In this document: one piece after another, positions 24,451-34,177 of the stretch
Layout: every line of letters begins with the position of its first letter
Numbering within the stretch: position 1 is the first letter of the stretch
Source of the DNA: Paenibacillus xylanilyticus
Lineage (GTDB): Bacteria; Bacillota; Bacilli; Paenibacillales; Paenibacillaceae
Length of the DNA stretch: 64,000 nucleotides
Reading direction: 5' to 3'
NCBI RefSeq assembly: GCF_013359935.1
Contig: NZ_JABMCB010000202.1
Location: 496,001-560,000 of the forward strand
Notes under the pieces: generated by a model
The model's database searches: none
What the model saw: only the letters and a program-made list of their open reading frames with translations
Told to the model about the DNA's origin: nothing
Position numbers and translations under genes: made by a program

Positions 24451-24526
24451 TTCGAATTCAGGAGGTGTCTCTCTCTATTTTGAAATGATTATATTTACAG
24501 ATATTTAATAATAAAGGAGTTGCAAT

Positions 24527-27010
24527 ATGAAAAAATGGAGAATTCTTTTTTTAAGTGCAGCCTTATGCTTTCTGATGCCCTCGAATATGTATGCCTACAA
24601 TAATCCGTTTAATTTATCAAACTCTTGGCATTGGTCGAATAGCGATTTTTATGGTGAAGGTGACCCATATATTTTGAAGTTCAATGGGACCTACTACCTG
24701 TATGTCAGCACAGTAGATGACTCGGTAGGTGTGAAAGTATGGTCATCCACAAATCTGGTTGACTGGACATATCGCGGTTTATGTTCAACGGAGGCCGTGA
24801 CCAAGGCGGCGTATGCCCCCGAAGTTGTATATTGGAACGGTCAATTCTATATGTACACCTCCCCGGGAGGCGGTGGTCACTACGTACTTTCCAGTCCCAG
24901 CCCCACTGGCCCCTTCACACTTCAAACAGGCAACCTGGGTATGGGCATTGACGGCAATGTCTTCATCGACGATGACGGTAAATGGTACTTCTACTCCACC
25001 GGTTCAAATACAATTGCGGCACGTCCGATGACAAGCCCAACCACATTCGGGGCTCCTCTCTCAACCGGATTATCCATGGCTGGTTGGACAGAAGGATCAA
25101 CCACTTTCAAACGAGATGGAAAATACTACATGACTTACACGGGCAACCATGTCTGGAGCACTGCCTACCGTGTCGATTATGCAACGGGGAGCAGCCCAAC
25201 AGTTGGTTTCAAGCCGGCTGCGGACATGAATCCAGTACTTATTAATACCGAAGGCTCTAATGTCGGACTTGGTCACAATTCAATCATCAAAGGGCCTGAT
25301 CTTGATTCAGATTATATCGTATACCATAGTCATGCTTCTGATGGGAATACAACCTACCCGGGACGTAAAATGAATATGGATCGGATCGTTTGGAATGGCG
25401 ATAAGCTTCTTGTGCAGGGACCTACAACCGAATCACAGCCAAATCCGGAAATGCCGGATTTTGAGGATCGCTTTAACAGGACATCGCTCGGCAGCAATTG
25501 GACGAATGTAGGGGGCGGCACATGGGGAATTTACAATCAAGAGCTAATGTGGCAGGATACCATTGGTACTGCATCAACTTACCGTCAGGTCACGGCAGTT
25601 AATAGTGCCAGCGATTATACGGCCGAGTTCAACACAAAACAAATGAAACAGGGTAGTAGTGAAAACCCAGTATATGGTGCTGTCTTCTCCTACACCAATG
25701 AGAACTCTTACGGCGTCGCGGTACTGAATCGTAATAAGAATCGTTTGGAGACAAATTACGTCGTAGAGGGCGTGAGTCAAGGCTGGCAATATGCATCGCT
25801 TCCAACGGGTTACGATTATTCCAAATGGCATCAAATCCGCGTAGAGAAGGCTGGTTCTTCCTTTACTGTCTATGTGGACGGGATGAAGAAGCAGACTCGA
25901 ACAATTGATGGACTAAAAGGCGGTAAAATCGGTTACACAACTACAGATGTGCACGCTGATTTTGGATATACGGCATTTAGCAATAAAGTAAACGGTAGCA
26001 GTGCCTGGAATTCGTATAAGCCCTTGCCGGGTAAGATTGAAGCCGTTCATTATATGACTGGAAATGAAGGAACCGCTTATCATGATCTTTCACCAGTTAA
26101 TCTTGGAGGTGCCTACAGGAACGACGCAGTTGATATTCGCAGCTCTGCGGCTGAAGGCAAAAATGTTGTTGGCTGGAATCAGACTGGTGAATGGCTTAAG
26201 TATCGTGTTAATGTAGCGGAAACCGGATACTATGATTTGGATGTTCGACTAGCCACGACGTTTAACGATGCAAGCTTCCGGGTTTGGAACGAAACAACGG
26301 ATCTAACAGGTGTTGTAAGTGTATCTAGTTCAGGTGAGTGGGAGAACTCGACAACGGCCAGCAAGAAGGGTCTGTATTTGACTGCTGGCAATCATGAACT
26401 GCGGTTCGAGTTTGTGAAAGGCGAATTTGATTTCAGCGATATGACATTTACACCCAGTGAGTCTGTGACAGGCCTGTTTGATGATTTTAATGATGGCAAT
26501 GACAGTGGTTGGACTCGATTCGAAGGAAACTGGTCCGTCATTGATGGTGAGCTAGATTCTGCAGGCAGCGGCATGTTCGCCAAGAGCACTATTGGCAAAG
26601 ATACTTGGGCTGACTATACGGTTGAGTCAGACATTAAACTTATTGATACTAGTGGAGATTCGGGAATTATGGTGCGGGTCAATAACCCCTCCAATGGTAA
26701 AGTGCTCGCGAATAATCCGGATTATGTACAAGGTTACTATGCATTCATTAAGTCAAATGGTGTCTACCTGGGCAAAATGAACTACGGCTACAAGGAGCTC
26801 GCTTCGGCCCCCCTCTCCATTGCTTCAGGTACCTGGCAGCATATGAAGGTAGTGACCTCCGGTACGACAATTAAGGTGTATGTTGACGATATGAACACAC
26901 CAAAGATCACGTACAAGGATAATAGCATGAATCCATTCACGCACGGCAAGGTTGGCCTGCGAACCATGAATAATCATACACGTTTCGACAATTTCCGTAT
27001 AACCCCATAA
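24527..27010 (+). CDS. Secreted GH43 arabinofuranosidase/xylosidase-type enzyme with accessory sugar-binding modules
   Basis: 827 residues. A signal peptide (KKWRILFLSAALCFLMPSN, cleavage near MYA-Y) is followed by a GH43 five-bladed propeller (about 30-300) with the three catalytic acids in place: D46 in EGDPYIL (base), D142 in GIDGNVF (pKa modulator) and E189 in WTEGST (acid). A concanavalin-like module (about 310-485, starting FEDRFNRTSLGSNW), a CBM6-like module (about 500-645, IEAVHYM to FDFSDMTF) and a second concanavalin-like module (about 655-825, starting FDDFNDGNDSGW) follow. The enzyme probably trims arabinan or arabinoxylan outside the cell. AAAGGAG precedes the ATG. It has its own terminator and lies convergent to an AraR-like repressor. 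Confidence 0.9.
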   Translation: MKKWRILFLSAALCFLMPSNMYAYNNPFNLSNSWHWSNSDFYGEGDPYILKFNGTYYLYVSTVDDSVGVKVWSSTNLVDWTYRGLCSTEAVTKAAYAPEVVYWNGQFYMYTSPGGGGHYVLSSPSPTGPFTLQTGNLGMGIDGNVFIDDDGKWYFYSTGSNTIAARPMTSPTTFGAPLSTGLSMAGWTEGSTTFKRDGKYYMTYTGNHVWSTAYRVDYATGSSPTVGFKPAADMNPVLINTEGSNVGLGHNSIIKGPDLDSDYIVYHSHASDGNTTYPGRKMNMDRIVWNGDKLLVQGPTTESQPNPEMPDFEDRFNRTSLGSNWTNVGGGTWGIYNQELMWQDTIGTASTYRQVTAVNSASDYTAEFNTKQMKQGSSENPVYGAVFSYTNENSYGVAVLNRNKNRLETNYVVEGVSQGWQYASLPTGYDYSKWHQIRVEKAGSSFTVYVDGMKKQTRTIDGLKGGKIGYTTTDVHADFGYTAFSNKVNGSSAWNSYKPLPGKIEAVHYMTGNEGTAYHDLSPVNLGGAYRNDAVDIRSSAAEGKNVVGWNQTGEWLKYRVNVAETGYYDLDVRLATTFNDASFRVWNETTDLTGVVSVSSSGEWENSTTASKKGLYLTAGNHELRFEFVKGEFDFSDMTFTPSESVTGLFDDFNDGNDSGWTRFEGNWSVIDGELDSAGSGMFAKSTIGKDTWADYTVESDIKLIDTSGDSGIMVRVNNPSNGKVLANNPDYVQGYYAFIKSNGVYLGKMNYGYKELASAPLSIASGTWQHMKVVTSGTTIKVYVDDMNTPKITYKDNSMNPFTHGKVGLRTMNNHTRFDNFRITP

Positions 27011-27015
27011 TGATA

Positions 27016-27061
27016 AGAAGAAGGGATTCGGCAGTATGTATTGTCGAATCACCTTCTTTTA
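27016..27061 (+). terminator. Terminator of the GH43 gene
   Basis: Imperfect hairpin GAAGGGATTCGGCA / TGTCGAATCACCTTC followed by TTTT; also suitable for the convergent repressor gene ending at 27074. Confidence 0.65.
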
Positions 27062-27073
27062 CTTTTTCGGTTG

Positions 27074-28204
27074 TTATGATGATGATGGAATCCACTCCAT
27101 TGGCACAAAGAGTTTTTTGGGAGTTCGTATGCCGTGATGCATCTGATCCAATAGCAAGGTGACAGCCTGTATACCAATCATCTTCTCGTTCTGTTGAACA
27201 TAGGCAATACCAGCGATCCCAGGATCATCGAACGTTACGATTGCTATGCGTTTTGCTCTCTCCTTGCCAATGGTACGGATTAACGAATAATGAGCCAAAC
27301 GGGCTAGTTCAACGTCAACAGCCACCAAAGCTGTAAATTGACCATAGTATTGACTGACCCACTTGTCTAGGATCTGTTCTCTATTTTGAATCTCTTCATT
27401 AAAAATTTCATAGGGCATCGTGAGACATATGATGTCCTCTTGTGGTAAGCGTGCTTTCGCCACCGCTTGTTCAAAGCCTGCAATGCGTTCGATCACAACG
27501 CTGTGCTCTTTGGGCGGGGTAACTAAAGCAAACTGTCGAAACCCTTGCTTAACCAGATTTGTTACCGCTTTATGCGCCCCCTCTATATTATTAGAGCATA
27601 CGCTTACGTTTGGTTTGTCCGAATAATAACGGTCAATTAATACATACGGACACCCCAGTTCTGAAGCTCGGTCAACCGTATGCCGTTCATGTTCACTTCC
27701 AATGGAAAACAGCACTAATCCCCTAACTCCCAACGCACAAAGCTCTTCAATTGCCTGGAGTTCTTTAACTGAACTACCTCTCGTAACACGAATAACCAGC
27801 GTATATCCGTTTTCATTGACAGCGTTTTCAATCGAATCGAGCAGACGCTGCTCCACTTTGGTTCGCATGGACGGGATAATAATACCTATCATTTCTTTTG
27901 GTTTTGAAGAAAACGGGATATGAAGCATCTCAGGGCTCTCGTCTGTTTGTTGGTATGTTTCAATCGGTATGCGCAGCTTAAACGAGGCTTGGCCAGCAAC
28001 GAAAGTCCCTTTTCCTTTTATGCGGACAACCACGCCCTCCTCAGCTAGCCCCGCCATAGCATTTTTGGTCGTTATTAAGCTGACATGGAACTGTTCCGCC
28101 AATTCTTTTTCCGAAGGAATCCGGTCTCCTGAACGCAGATTTCCGAGCGTAATTTGATGTTTTATTACATGCTGAATTTGCTTGTATAATGGTATATTTT
28201 TCAT
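27074..28204 (-). CDS. AraR-type repressor: GntR winged helix plus LacI-type sugar sensor
   Basis: 376 residues. The N-terminus (about 1-70) is a GntR winged helix (YKQIQHVIKHQITLGNLRSG, PSEKELAEQFHVS, GKGTFVAG); the remainder (about 95-376) is a periplasmic-binding-protein-like sensor (IGIIIPSM, GLVLFSIGSEHER, VLIDRYYSD, VTFDDPGIAG), the same chimeric architecture as B. subtilis AraR, which represses arabinan and arabinose genes and responds to L-arabinose. The ATG 28204 has GTGGTGATT close upstream; the GTG at 28216 has nothing. Position next to a GH43 enzyme supports a role in arabinan or xylan use. The effector is inferred. Confidence 0.87.
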   Translation of the reverse strand: MKNIPLYKQIQHVIKHQITLGNLRSGDRIPSEKELAEQFHVSLITTKNAMAGLAEEGVVVRIKGKGTFVAGQASFKLRIPIETYQQTDESPEMLHIPFSSKPKEMIGIIIPSMRTKVEQRLLDSIENAVNENGYTLVIRVTRGSSVKELQAIEELCALGVRGLVLFSIGSEHERHTVDRASELGCPYVLIDRYYSDKPNVSVCSNNIEGAHKAVTNLVKQGFRQFALVTPPKEHSVVIERIAGFEQAVAKARLPQEDIICLTMPYEIFNEEIQNREQILDKWVSQYYGQFTALVAVDVELARLAHYSLIRTIGKERAKRIAIVTFDDPGIAGIAYVQQNEKMIGIQAVTLLLDQMHHGIRTPKKLFVPMEWIPSSS

Positions 28205-28280
28205 GAAAATCACCACTTTTACTATACTATGTGTTCTATCCTTCGGACAACTAGTTGGTCACAAAGACCATCAAATCAAA

Positions 28281-29036
28281 CTATACTTCTCCCCAAAATA
28301 TCTCCGTTTCATAATCGAATGGAACAATACCATCTTGATGATTCCGATCAAAAAGATTTCGCAGTTCTGTCATCATCGGATTGTAATTTGGATGCCCGGG
28401 TACAGGACTGTAGGAAGATGATAGCAACCGTCCTCTCAAGCCCTCGAAATCGAATTCCTGACTCATTCTGAATCGCACTTCTTGCATCGAACCTTCCTTA
28501 AAAAAAGACAGAAGCATCTTCCGGGAAATATTTTTATGATTGACTTTTTCGTAATCGATTCCGTATGTATGAAGCAACTGATTGTACTGTTCACGAAATG
28601 GAGTACCCGTTGTAATACGGGAATTCCAGATGAGTATCACTCTCCCACCCAGCTGTAGAATTCTGCGGAACTCGGTCTGCGCTGCTAAACGATCAAACCA
28701 ATGAAAAGCCTGTGCGCATACTATAAACTCCACCGACTGATCAGGTAACCCAGTAGATTCTGCAGAACCTGTAATACTTTGATACTTTGGATAGCTTTCT
28801 AACCTTTGCTCTGCGGCTGCCCGCATGGCCCGATTGGGCTCAACCGCAATCACATTGCTGCCGTGTTCCAGAAGCAGCTTGGAAAAAATCCCTGTACCTG
28901 AACCGATGTCTGATATTTTACTATTCGAACGCAATCCAACGAAGTCGTACAAATATTGAACTGCCTCTTCCGGATAGCTCGGGCGGTATTTCAAATAGGA
29001 ATCGACCCGGTTCGAAAACTTTTCTGTATTTTTCAT
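28281..29036 (-). CDS. Class I SAM-dependent methyltransferase
   Basis: 251 residues with the class I methyltransferase core: motif I SDIGSGTGIFSKLLL (about 42-56), the acidic end of strand 2 in VIAVEPNRAMR, a motif-II region with VEFIVCAQAFHWFD and the post-III strand LGGRVILIWNSR. This layout resembles the trans-aconitate/UbiE-like Methyltransf_11 group that acts on small molecules. The start at 29036 has GGGAGAGGA upstream; the ATG at 29051 does not. It lies 76 nt upstream of the AraR-like gene on the same strand and could be co-transcribed, but no functional link is visible. Confidence 0.85.
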   Translation of the reverse strand: MKNTEKFSNRVDSYLKYRPSYPEEAVQYLYDFVGLRSNSKISDIGSGTGIFSKLLLEHGSNVIAVEPNRAMRAAAEQRLESYPKYQSITGSAESTGLPDQSVEFIVCAQAFHWFDRLAAQTEFRRILQLGGRVILIWNSRITTGTPFREQYNQLLHTYGIDYEKVNHKNISRKMLLSFFKEGSMQEVRFRMSQEFDFEGLRGRLLSSSYSPVPGHPNYNPMMTELRNLFDRNHQDGIVPFDYETEIFWGEV

Positions 29037-29184
29037 TTCGTCCTCTCCCATCTGATTTTAATCAAATGATACAGATGAATTCCATTAAAATAAAGAGAAG
29101 CTTTGCGACTTTAATTTCCTATTTTGTACAATACAAAAACTACTCTCGAAGGAGTTATATCGTCTCCTACATATCGAAGCGTGC

Positions 29185-29234
29185 AAAAATCCTGCAAGAA
29201 AATGGAACACGCAGCCCCATCTTCATACAGGATT
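29185..29234 (-). terminator. Terminator of the arabinofuranoside transporter operon
   Basis: On the minus strand AATCCTG (29234-29228) pairs with CAGGATT (29194-29188), with an inner GAAGATGG/CCATTTTC hairpin, then TTTTT. It is 70 nt after the permease stop. The rest of 29037-29304 holds only a 17-bp palindrome TTTTGTACAATACAAAA (29123-29139) of unknown role. Confidence 0.7.
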
Positions 29235-29304
29235 ATCAATTTGACAGAAATGCGCCGACCAGGGAACACTGCAATAAACACGTATTGCATCATGAACCAA
29301 GCAA

Positions 29305-30189
29305 CTACTCCTTCACCGAGCCGAGTGTAATCCCGTGGATGAAAAAGCGCTGCAGGAATGGATATACAATCAAGACAGGAAGCATGGCGATGAAAATTTT
29401 CGCTGCATTAAGTGTTTGATTGGACAACTCATTCATCCGCTTATATTGGTCTTCCGTCATGTTGGACGCGTCGATGACCACGACAAATTGCTGGATTAAC
29501 GTTTGCAGTGGATAATGATCCTGCCCTGAAGTCAGCACCAGACCATGAAAGAACTCGTTCCAATGGTACACGATGGTGAACAACGTTACAGTAGCCAGCA
29601 CGGGCACGGCCAGCGGCACATAAATGGTGATCAACATTCTCCACGGCCCGGCCCCGTCCACGAGCGCAGCCTCGTCGAGCTCCTTGGGCAAATTGCGGAA
29701 ATAGTTCACGATCAGAATGACGTTAAATACCGGCACTCCCCCGCCAAGAACGAGCGCCCAAATGGTATCATAAAGCCCGATGGCCTTTACGGTCATATAC
29801 CAGGGAATCAACCCACCGTTGAACAGCAGTGTGAACACGAGAATCCACATAAACACGTTGCGCATGCGAAATTCGCGCGGGCTTCTGGAGAGGGGATAAG
29901 CCATCATTGTCGTCACGATAAACGTGATTGTCGCACCAAGCACAACCCGCTGAATGGAAATCCAGAAGGAATTGAAAAAGGAACGGTCTCCGATAATTTG
30001 CTGGTATGAATTGAAGTTGAAGCCAACGGGCCATAACCATACTTTCCCCGCAGCAGCAGCCGATTTTTCGCTTAAAGACACGGCCAGCGTATACCAGAGA
30101 GGCAAAATGCACAGGAACGCGATCAGGAGCAGCACGACCAGCAGCGTGACATCAAATACTCTGGATCGCAGCGTCGTTTCTCTTATCAT
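29305..30189 (-). CDS. Carbohydrate ABC transporter permease, LplC/YtcP type
   Basis: 295-residue membrane protein with six predicted helices and the binding-protein-dependent permease loop (EAALVDGAGPWRMLITIYVP, about 186-205), the coupling helix that docks to the ATPase. The LplC/YtcP group ends in FIHGITLGSVKE, as here. The start at 30189 has AAGGAG nine bases upstream; the longer frame from 30261 overlaps the previous gene. Last gene of the GH127-YesMN-transporter locus. The ATPase is not encoded here, as usual for this group, which shares a general MsmX-type ATPase. Confidence 0.92.
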   Translation of the reverse strand: MIRETTLRSRVFDVTLLVVLLLIAFLCILPLWYTLAVSLSEKSAAAAGKVWLWPVGFNFNSYQQIIGDRSFFNSFWISIQRVVLGATITFIVTTMMAYPLSRSPREFRMRNVFMWILVFTLLFNGGLIPWYMTVKAIGLYDTIWALVLGGGVPVFNVILIVNYFRNLPKELDEAALVDGAGPWRMLITIYVPLAVPVLATVTLFTIVYHWNEFFHGLVLTSGQDHYPLQTLIQQFVVVIDASNMTEDQYKRMNELSNQTLNAAKIFIAMLPVLIVYPFLQRFFIHGITLGSVKE

Positions 30190-30211
30190 CTCGCTCGACT
30201 CCTTCTCATTG

Positions 30212-31102
30212 TCAGAATATGCGGTAATTGGCGAACTTCGAAGCAAGCAGGTATGAGACAATGATGAGCACGAAACTGACCACCGATTTCAGCAGCCCAA
30301 CCGCGGTTGCAAGTCCGTACTGCATGTTCAGCAGACCTTCGCGATATACCCAGGTATCGATAATGTCACCCGTCGAGTACAGCAGCGGATTGTACAGATT
30401 GAAAATTTGATCAAAGCCTGCGTTGAGCACGTTTCCCAAACTTAGCACGGCCAAGAGCACAATCGTAGTTCGCAAGCCTGGTAAAGTCACGTGCCAGATT
30501 CTGCGCATCCGGGTTGCACCGTCAATCGATGCAGCTTCGTAAAGAGATGGGCTGATGCCCGTCAGCGCTGCCAGATAGATGATCGTGTTGAAACCAAATT
30601 CCTTCCATACATCACTGCCTACAACAATAAACGGGAACAGGTCTGCACGAGCAAAGAACAACACCGGTTCAATCCCCAGCAAGTTGAGTAGTCCATTGAC
30701 AGGACCCGTATACGAAAACACATCGAGCAATATGCCGGACAGAATAACCCAAGACAAAAAGTGCGGAAGGTATACGATTGTTTGAACCCAACGCTTGACC
30801 ACCATGAGACGCAATTCATTGAGCATAATTGCAAAGATCAACGGCACGATCAGATTGCCCGCAATTTTCATGACAGCAATGTACACCGTATTAAAGAAAA
30901 TGGTTTTGGTATCGTTCAGGCTAAACATATATTCGAAGTTTTCGAGCCCGATCCAGGTCGATTTCCAGATGCCCTGGCCCGGGTTAAAGTCCTGAAAGGC
31001 GATGGCAATCCCGAACATGGGAATGATGCTGATGAACAGCAGCCACACCATTCCGGGCAACAACATGATGTAATAATGTTTGATGAAACTTCGGTTTCGC
31101 AT
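30212..31102 (-). CDS. Carbohydrate ABC transporter permease, LplB type
   Basis: 296-residue permease with six predicted helices; MLLPGMVWLLFISIIPMFG at the N-terminus, FQDFNPGQGIW, and the EAA loop YEAASIDGATRMRRIWHVTL (about 188-207) are typical of LplB. GGGAGGAACACC precedes the ATG. It partners with the permease 22 nt downstream and the binding protein upstream. It likely carries arabinofuranosyl oligosaccharides, inferred from the GH127 enzyme at the locus. Confidence 0.92.
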   Translation of the reverse strand: MRNRSFIKHYYIMLLPGMVWLLFISIIPMFGIAIAFQDFNPGQGIWKSTWIGLENFEYMFSLNDTKTIFFNTVYIAVMKIAGNLIVPLIFAIMLNELRLMVVKRWVQTIVYLPHFLSWVILSGILLDVFSYTGPVNGLLNLLGIEPVLFFARADLFPFIVVGSDVWKEFGFNTIIYLAALTGISPSLYEAASIDGATRMRRIWHVTLPGLRTTIVLLAVLSLGNVLNAGFDQIFNLYNPLLYSTGDIIDTWVYREGLLNMQYGLATAVGLLKSVVSFVLIIVSYLLASKFANYRIF

Positions 31103-31150
31103 CCGGTGTTCCTCCCTTGCAATCTCCCATCCTGATTCTTTCCAGAAGAA

Positions 31151-31170
31151 GCGCCGGATGAATCCGGCGC
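31151..31170 (-). repeat. GC-rich hairpin between binding-protein and permease genes
   Basis: GCGCCGGA, TGAA loop, TCCGGCGC, an 8-bp GC-rich stem without T-run in the 81-nt gap. Such hairpins usually stabilise the abundant binding-protein mRNA or lower downstream expression. Confidence 0.65.
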
Positions 31171-31183
31171 TCTGGACGGCTGT

Positions 31184-32878
31184 CTACTTGACATACTCCT
31201 TGACTTCCTCGGTAATTCTGTCCCCGCCTTGCTTTTTCCAGTCGCTGACGAACGTATCGAATGTATCCAAAGGGGCAGCTCCCATAATGATCTTCAGGAA
31301 GGTTTCATCCTCCAGCTTCTTCAGGTTCGACCAGCGGCTTTCCATCGTGCGAGTCTGGGAGTATAGAAGGCTATATACCTTGTTGTAATCCTGCTGCAAG
31401 GACGATGATCCGACCAATAGCGAATAGATGCGGCTCCATACGCCAAGGTCTGCCTGAGGATCCCAGTACTGGATGTCCATATTGTCATACGGCTCTTTCT
31501 TTACCTTTTTGACATTTTGGATATCTGCCGCAAGCAATTTGTAGCCCGGATCGGTAAAGTCTTCAGGTTTTTTGGAGCCAACGAGCACTTCCTGCAGCGC
31601 TTTTGCCGAATATTCGCTCTCATCCATATAGGACATCGGAACACGCAGCGGATAATGTCCTACAGGCACGGAGATATCGAATTTCGATTCGTCCCGAATG
31701 AGCAGGTTCAGCATTTTGATAACGGCTTCGGGATGCTCATATCCTTTGCGAACGACGACGAATACGGTAGAAGGCGCTCCCATGTGAGCGTTAAATTGTC
31801 CTTCGGCATCCAGCGGCAGCAGATATGCTTGCCAGTTGGCTTCAGGATTGTTTTTGATCGCATCCGGCAGTGGTCCATATCCCATCCACCACGGAGCGAA
31901 GAAGATACCTGCGTTACCATTGACTACCGGCTCGGACGCACTTTTGCGTATGCCAAGTTCCTTGTCGATTAGTCCATTAGCATACATGTCCCGCAGTTTG
32001 GCGAGCGCCTCCTTCGTTTCGGGCAGAATGGAGCCGTAGACAGGGCTGCCTGAATCGTCTTTTAACCAGTACCCAGGATAAGCTTTGTACGCTCCAAAGA
32101 TCGGATCAAGTCCATATGTGTTGTTCGTCGATTCCAAAAAATTGGCGTATAACCGGCCGCCGTTCTGTTGTCCGGCAATACCGATCGTATCGTTCTGGCC
32201 GTTGCCATCCGGGTCCTGTTCCACGAATGCTTTCGCAACGTTCTCCAGATCTTCCATTGTTTTTGGCGGCTCAAGTCCCAGCTTGTCGAGCCAGTCCTTA
32301 CGTATCCACATTTGGTGAACACCGTCGGAGTGTACTTGTATACTAGGGATAGCATACATTTTCCCGTCAAATGTTACCGCCTCAGCCGATACACCGTTCG
32401 TTTTTTCCATATAACTCTTCATGGCCGGAGAAGCATATCGATTAAATGCATCGGTTAGATCCTCCAGCTGCCCAGCCTTCACCATCGCCCGCAATTGGGT
32501 ATCCTTGACCACGAGCGCATCGGGCAAATCGTTACTTGAAATCGCCAGATTTACTTTCTGCTCATAGTTCGTTCCGGTGGCCGCCTGCCAGGTTACCTTG
32601 GTATCGATGTTCAGATTGTCCTTCACATAACGCGAATACTGGTTATTCTCCGGCGTATCTCCGGCAGGCAAACTTTTGTCCGTTGGATCGACTTCTTTAC
32701 CATACGTTAGGGTAATCGCCTGATCATATTTGCCGAACGGATCCGCCGGCCCTTCTTCAGCAACGCCAGGCGTGGTATTGTTTCCCGCCGTTCCGTTCTC
32801 CTTGCTGCCTGCGCTGCTGCAGGCGCTCGTGAATGTGAGTAACAGCATCATCGCCACCATGACCATTTTTTTGCTCAA
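31184..32878 (-). CDS. Lipoprotein sugar-binding protein of ABC transporter, LplA type
   Basis: 564-residue extracellular solute-binding protein. The lipoprotein signal peptide (KKMVMVAMMLLLTFTSAC) has its lipid-modified Cys at position 20, followed by a Ser/Gly/Asn-rich spacer. The body shows family-1-like binding-protein elements (NDLPDALVVKDTQ, YAIPSIQVHSDG, MWIRKDWLDKLGL) and the C-terminal ETFLKIIMGAAPLDTFD typical of LplA proteins. It starts with TTG, 7-8 nt after AGGGGGAG. First transporter gene after the YesN-type regulator. Ligand inferred as an arabinofuranosyl oligosaccharide. Confidence 0.92.
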   Translation of the reverse strand: MSKKMVMVAMMLLLTFTSACSSAGSKENGTAGNNTTPGVAEEGPADPFGKYDQAITLTYGKEVDPTDKSLPAGDTPENNQYSRYVKDNLNIDTKVTWQAATGTNYEQKVNLAISSNDLPDALVVKDTQLRAMVKAGQLEDLTDAFNRYASPAMKSYMEKTNGVSAEAVTFDGKMYAIPSIQVHSDGVHQMWIRKDWLDKLGLEPPKTMEDLENVAKAFVEQDPDGNGQNDTIGIAGQQNGGRLYANFLESTNNTYGLDPIFGAYKAYPGYWLKDDSGSPVYGSILPETKEALAKLRDMYANGLIDKELGIRKSASEPVVNGNAGIFFAPWWMGYGPLPDAIKNNPEANWQAYLLPLDAEGQFNAHMGAPSTVFVVVRKGYEHPEAVIKMLNLLIRDESKFDISVPVGHYPLRVPMSYMDESEYSAKALQEVLVGSKKPEDFTDPGYKLLAADIQNVKKVKKEPYDNMDIQYWDPQADLGVWSRIYSLLVGSSSLQQDYNKVYSLLYSQTRTMESRWSNLKKLEDETFLKIIMGAAPLDTFDTFVSDWKKQGGDRITEEVKEYVK

Positions 32879-33046
32879 ATGGATGCTCCCCCTTTAATGG
32901 AATGTCATTAGCGTCCAGCACCAACAATATAACACGGCCGGAAAACGTTTATGGATAGAGGGGCGAACGAGAAACAGGCGGTCAAACGTCCGATTTTGAT
33001 AACGCTTACAATCCATTCATCACCCCTGAACTCCATCCGTCTACCC

Positions 33047-34177
33047 TCATCGTGGTGCATTACGGTACTCACTTGGCAGCATGCCTACCTGTTCCCGGAA
33101 CATCCGGCTAAAGTACTTTTCGTCTGCATAACCCGTATGCTCCGCAATCCAGACAATCGGTTTGGCCGTTTGGGTCAGATAGTCCCGTGCCTTGTCAATC
33201 CGGACTTTGCGAAGATATTCATTAAAAGAATAACCGACCATTTCCTTGAAGCATTGATTGAAATAACTGCGGCTGAGATTGACCCGCTTCGAGACATCGC
33301 TGGCAAATAACGGTTTCTGCAGCTCGTCATGAACCATTTTGACTGCGGTTAAAATGCTGCTGCTCACCTCCTTGCGAAGGTACTGGCCGCCCGATAATAC
33401 AAGCGCTTCTGCACGAAAGTTCGCCATCCATTCCACCACGTCTTGCCATGACGCAAAATGAACGGGCGTGGTCATTTCCGTTTGGACGATGTTTTTGAAT
33501 GTTCGGTTCCAGTCTACCGTAACGCCGTATAGCAACTGCATCAATCGGGGTACGGGCAATCTCATGGTCCTCAGTTCTTGCAGCAGTTCATTCATATATC
33601 GTTCATCATGAACCCAGCGAAAGGAGTGCAACTTGTCCTTTAGACTCCCCTCTCCCTTTTCAACGCATGTCGATCCGCTCTGCTCACACTCGCAGATCGA
33701 TTCGTTCAGTATTTGTGTACCTGTGTCGGCCCCCCCATAAAACAACGCGTCCTTATCGGATTCTGATACGGTATCGTCATTTAAACGTTTTCGCCTTTCG
33801 GTCAGAATACGATCATGGATGCGGCCAAGCACTTCCTCGAACCGTTCTTTCTCCAGCTGTACTTTGGCAATGTAGTCAATGGCGCCCAAACGCAGCGCTT
33901 CCTGAATGTATTCGAAATCCTGATGCAGCGTAAGGACAGCAATCGGCAATTCCGGGTATTGCTTGCGTGCGATACGGATTAGCTCAATTCCTGACATGAC
34001 AGGCATGGCCAGATCTGTAATCAATAAATCCACGCGGTTCTCTGATAAAAATTCAAGCGCTCTCTCACCATTCCCCGCTTCGCCAATGACTTTCATTTCA
34101 AATGCATCCCACGGCATCGCGAGCATGAGTCCTTTGCGTACAAGTTGATCGTCATCGACGATCAGCACATTAATCAT
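33047..34177 (-). CDS. YesN-type response regulator (receiver plus AraC DNA-binding domain)
   Basis: 376 residues: receiver domain (1-120) with phospho-acceptor D55 in LLITDLAMP and the acidic pair in VLIVDDDQ, a middle region (about 130-275), and an AraC helix-turn-helix domain (about 275-376: LFASDVSKRVNLSRSYFNQCF and IVWIAEHTGYADEKYFSRMF). The ATG at 34177 has GGGAGGAATT upstream and overlaps the kinase stop by ATGA, so the pair is translationally coupled. It presumably activates the binding-protein gene 168 nt downstream (33046-32879); no direct repeats for binding could be assigned in that gap. Confidence 0.92.
   Translation of the reverse strand: MINVLIVDDDQLVRKGLMLAMPWDAFEMKVIGEAGNGERALEFLSENRVDLLITDLAMPVMSGIELIRIARKQYPELPIAVLTLHQDFEYIQEALRLGAIDYIAKVQLEKERFEEVLGRIHDRILTERRKRLNDDTVSESDKDALFYGGADTGTQILNESICECEQSGSTCVEKGEGSLKDKLHSFRWVHDERYMNELLQELRTMRLPVPRLMQLLYGVTVDWNRTFKNIVQTEMTTPVHFASWQDVVEWMANFRAEALVLSGGQYLRKEVSSSILTAVKMVHDELQKPLFASDVSKRVNLSRSYFNQCFKEMVGYSFNEYLRKVRIDKARDYLTQTAKPIVWIAEHTGYADEKYFSRMFREQVGMLPSEYRNAPR

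Noticed and set aside
29123..29139. TTTTGTACAATACAAAA palindrome as a TetR/MarR operator
   Set aside because: No regulator gene is adjacent and it lies in the 3' region of a convergent-type gap; insufficient support.
28787..29419. 210-codon plus ORF between methyltransferase and permease genes
   Set aside because: Antisense to the methyltransferase start and permease end, low-complexity translation, no start signal.
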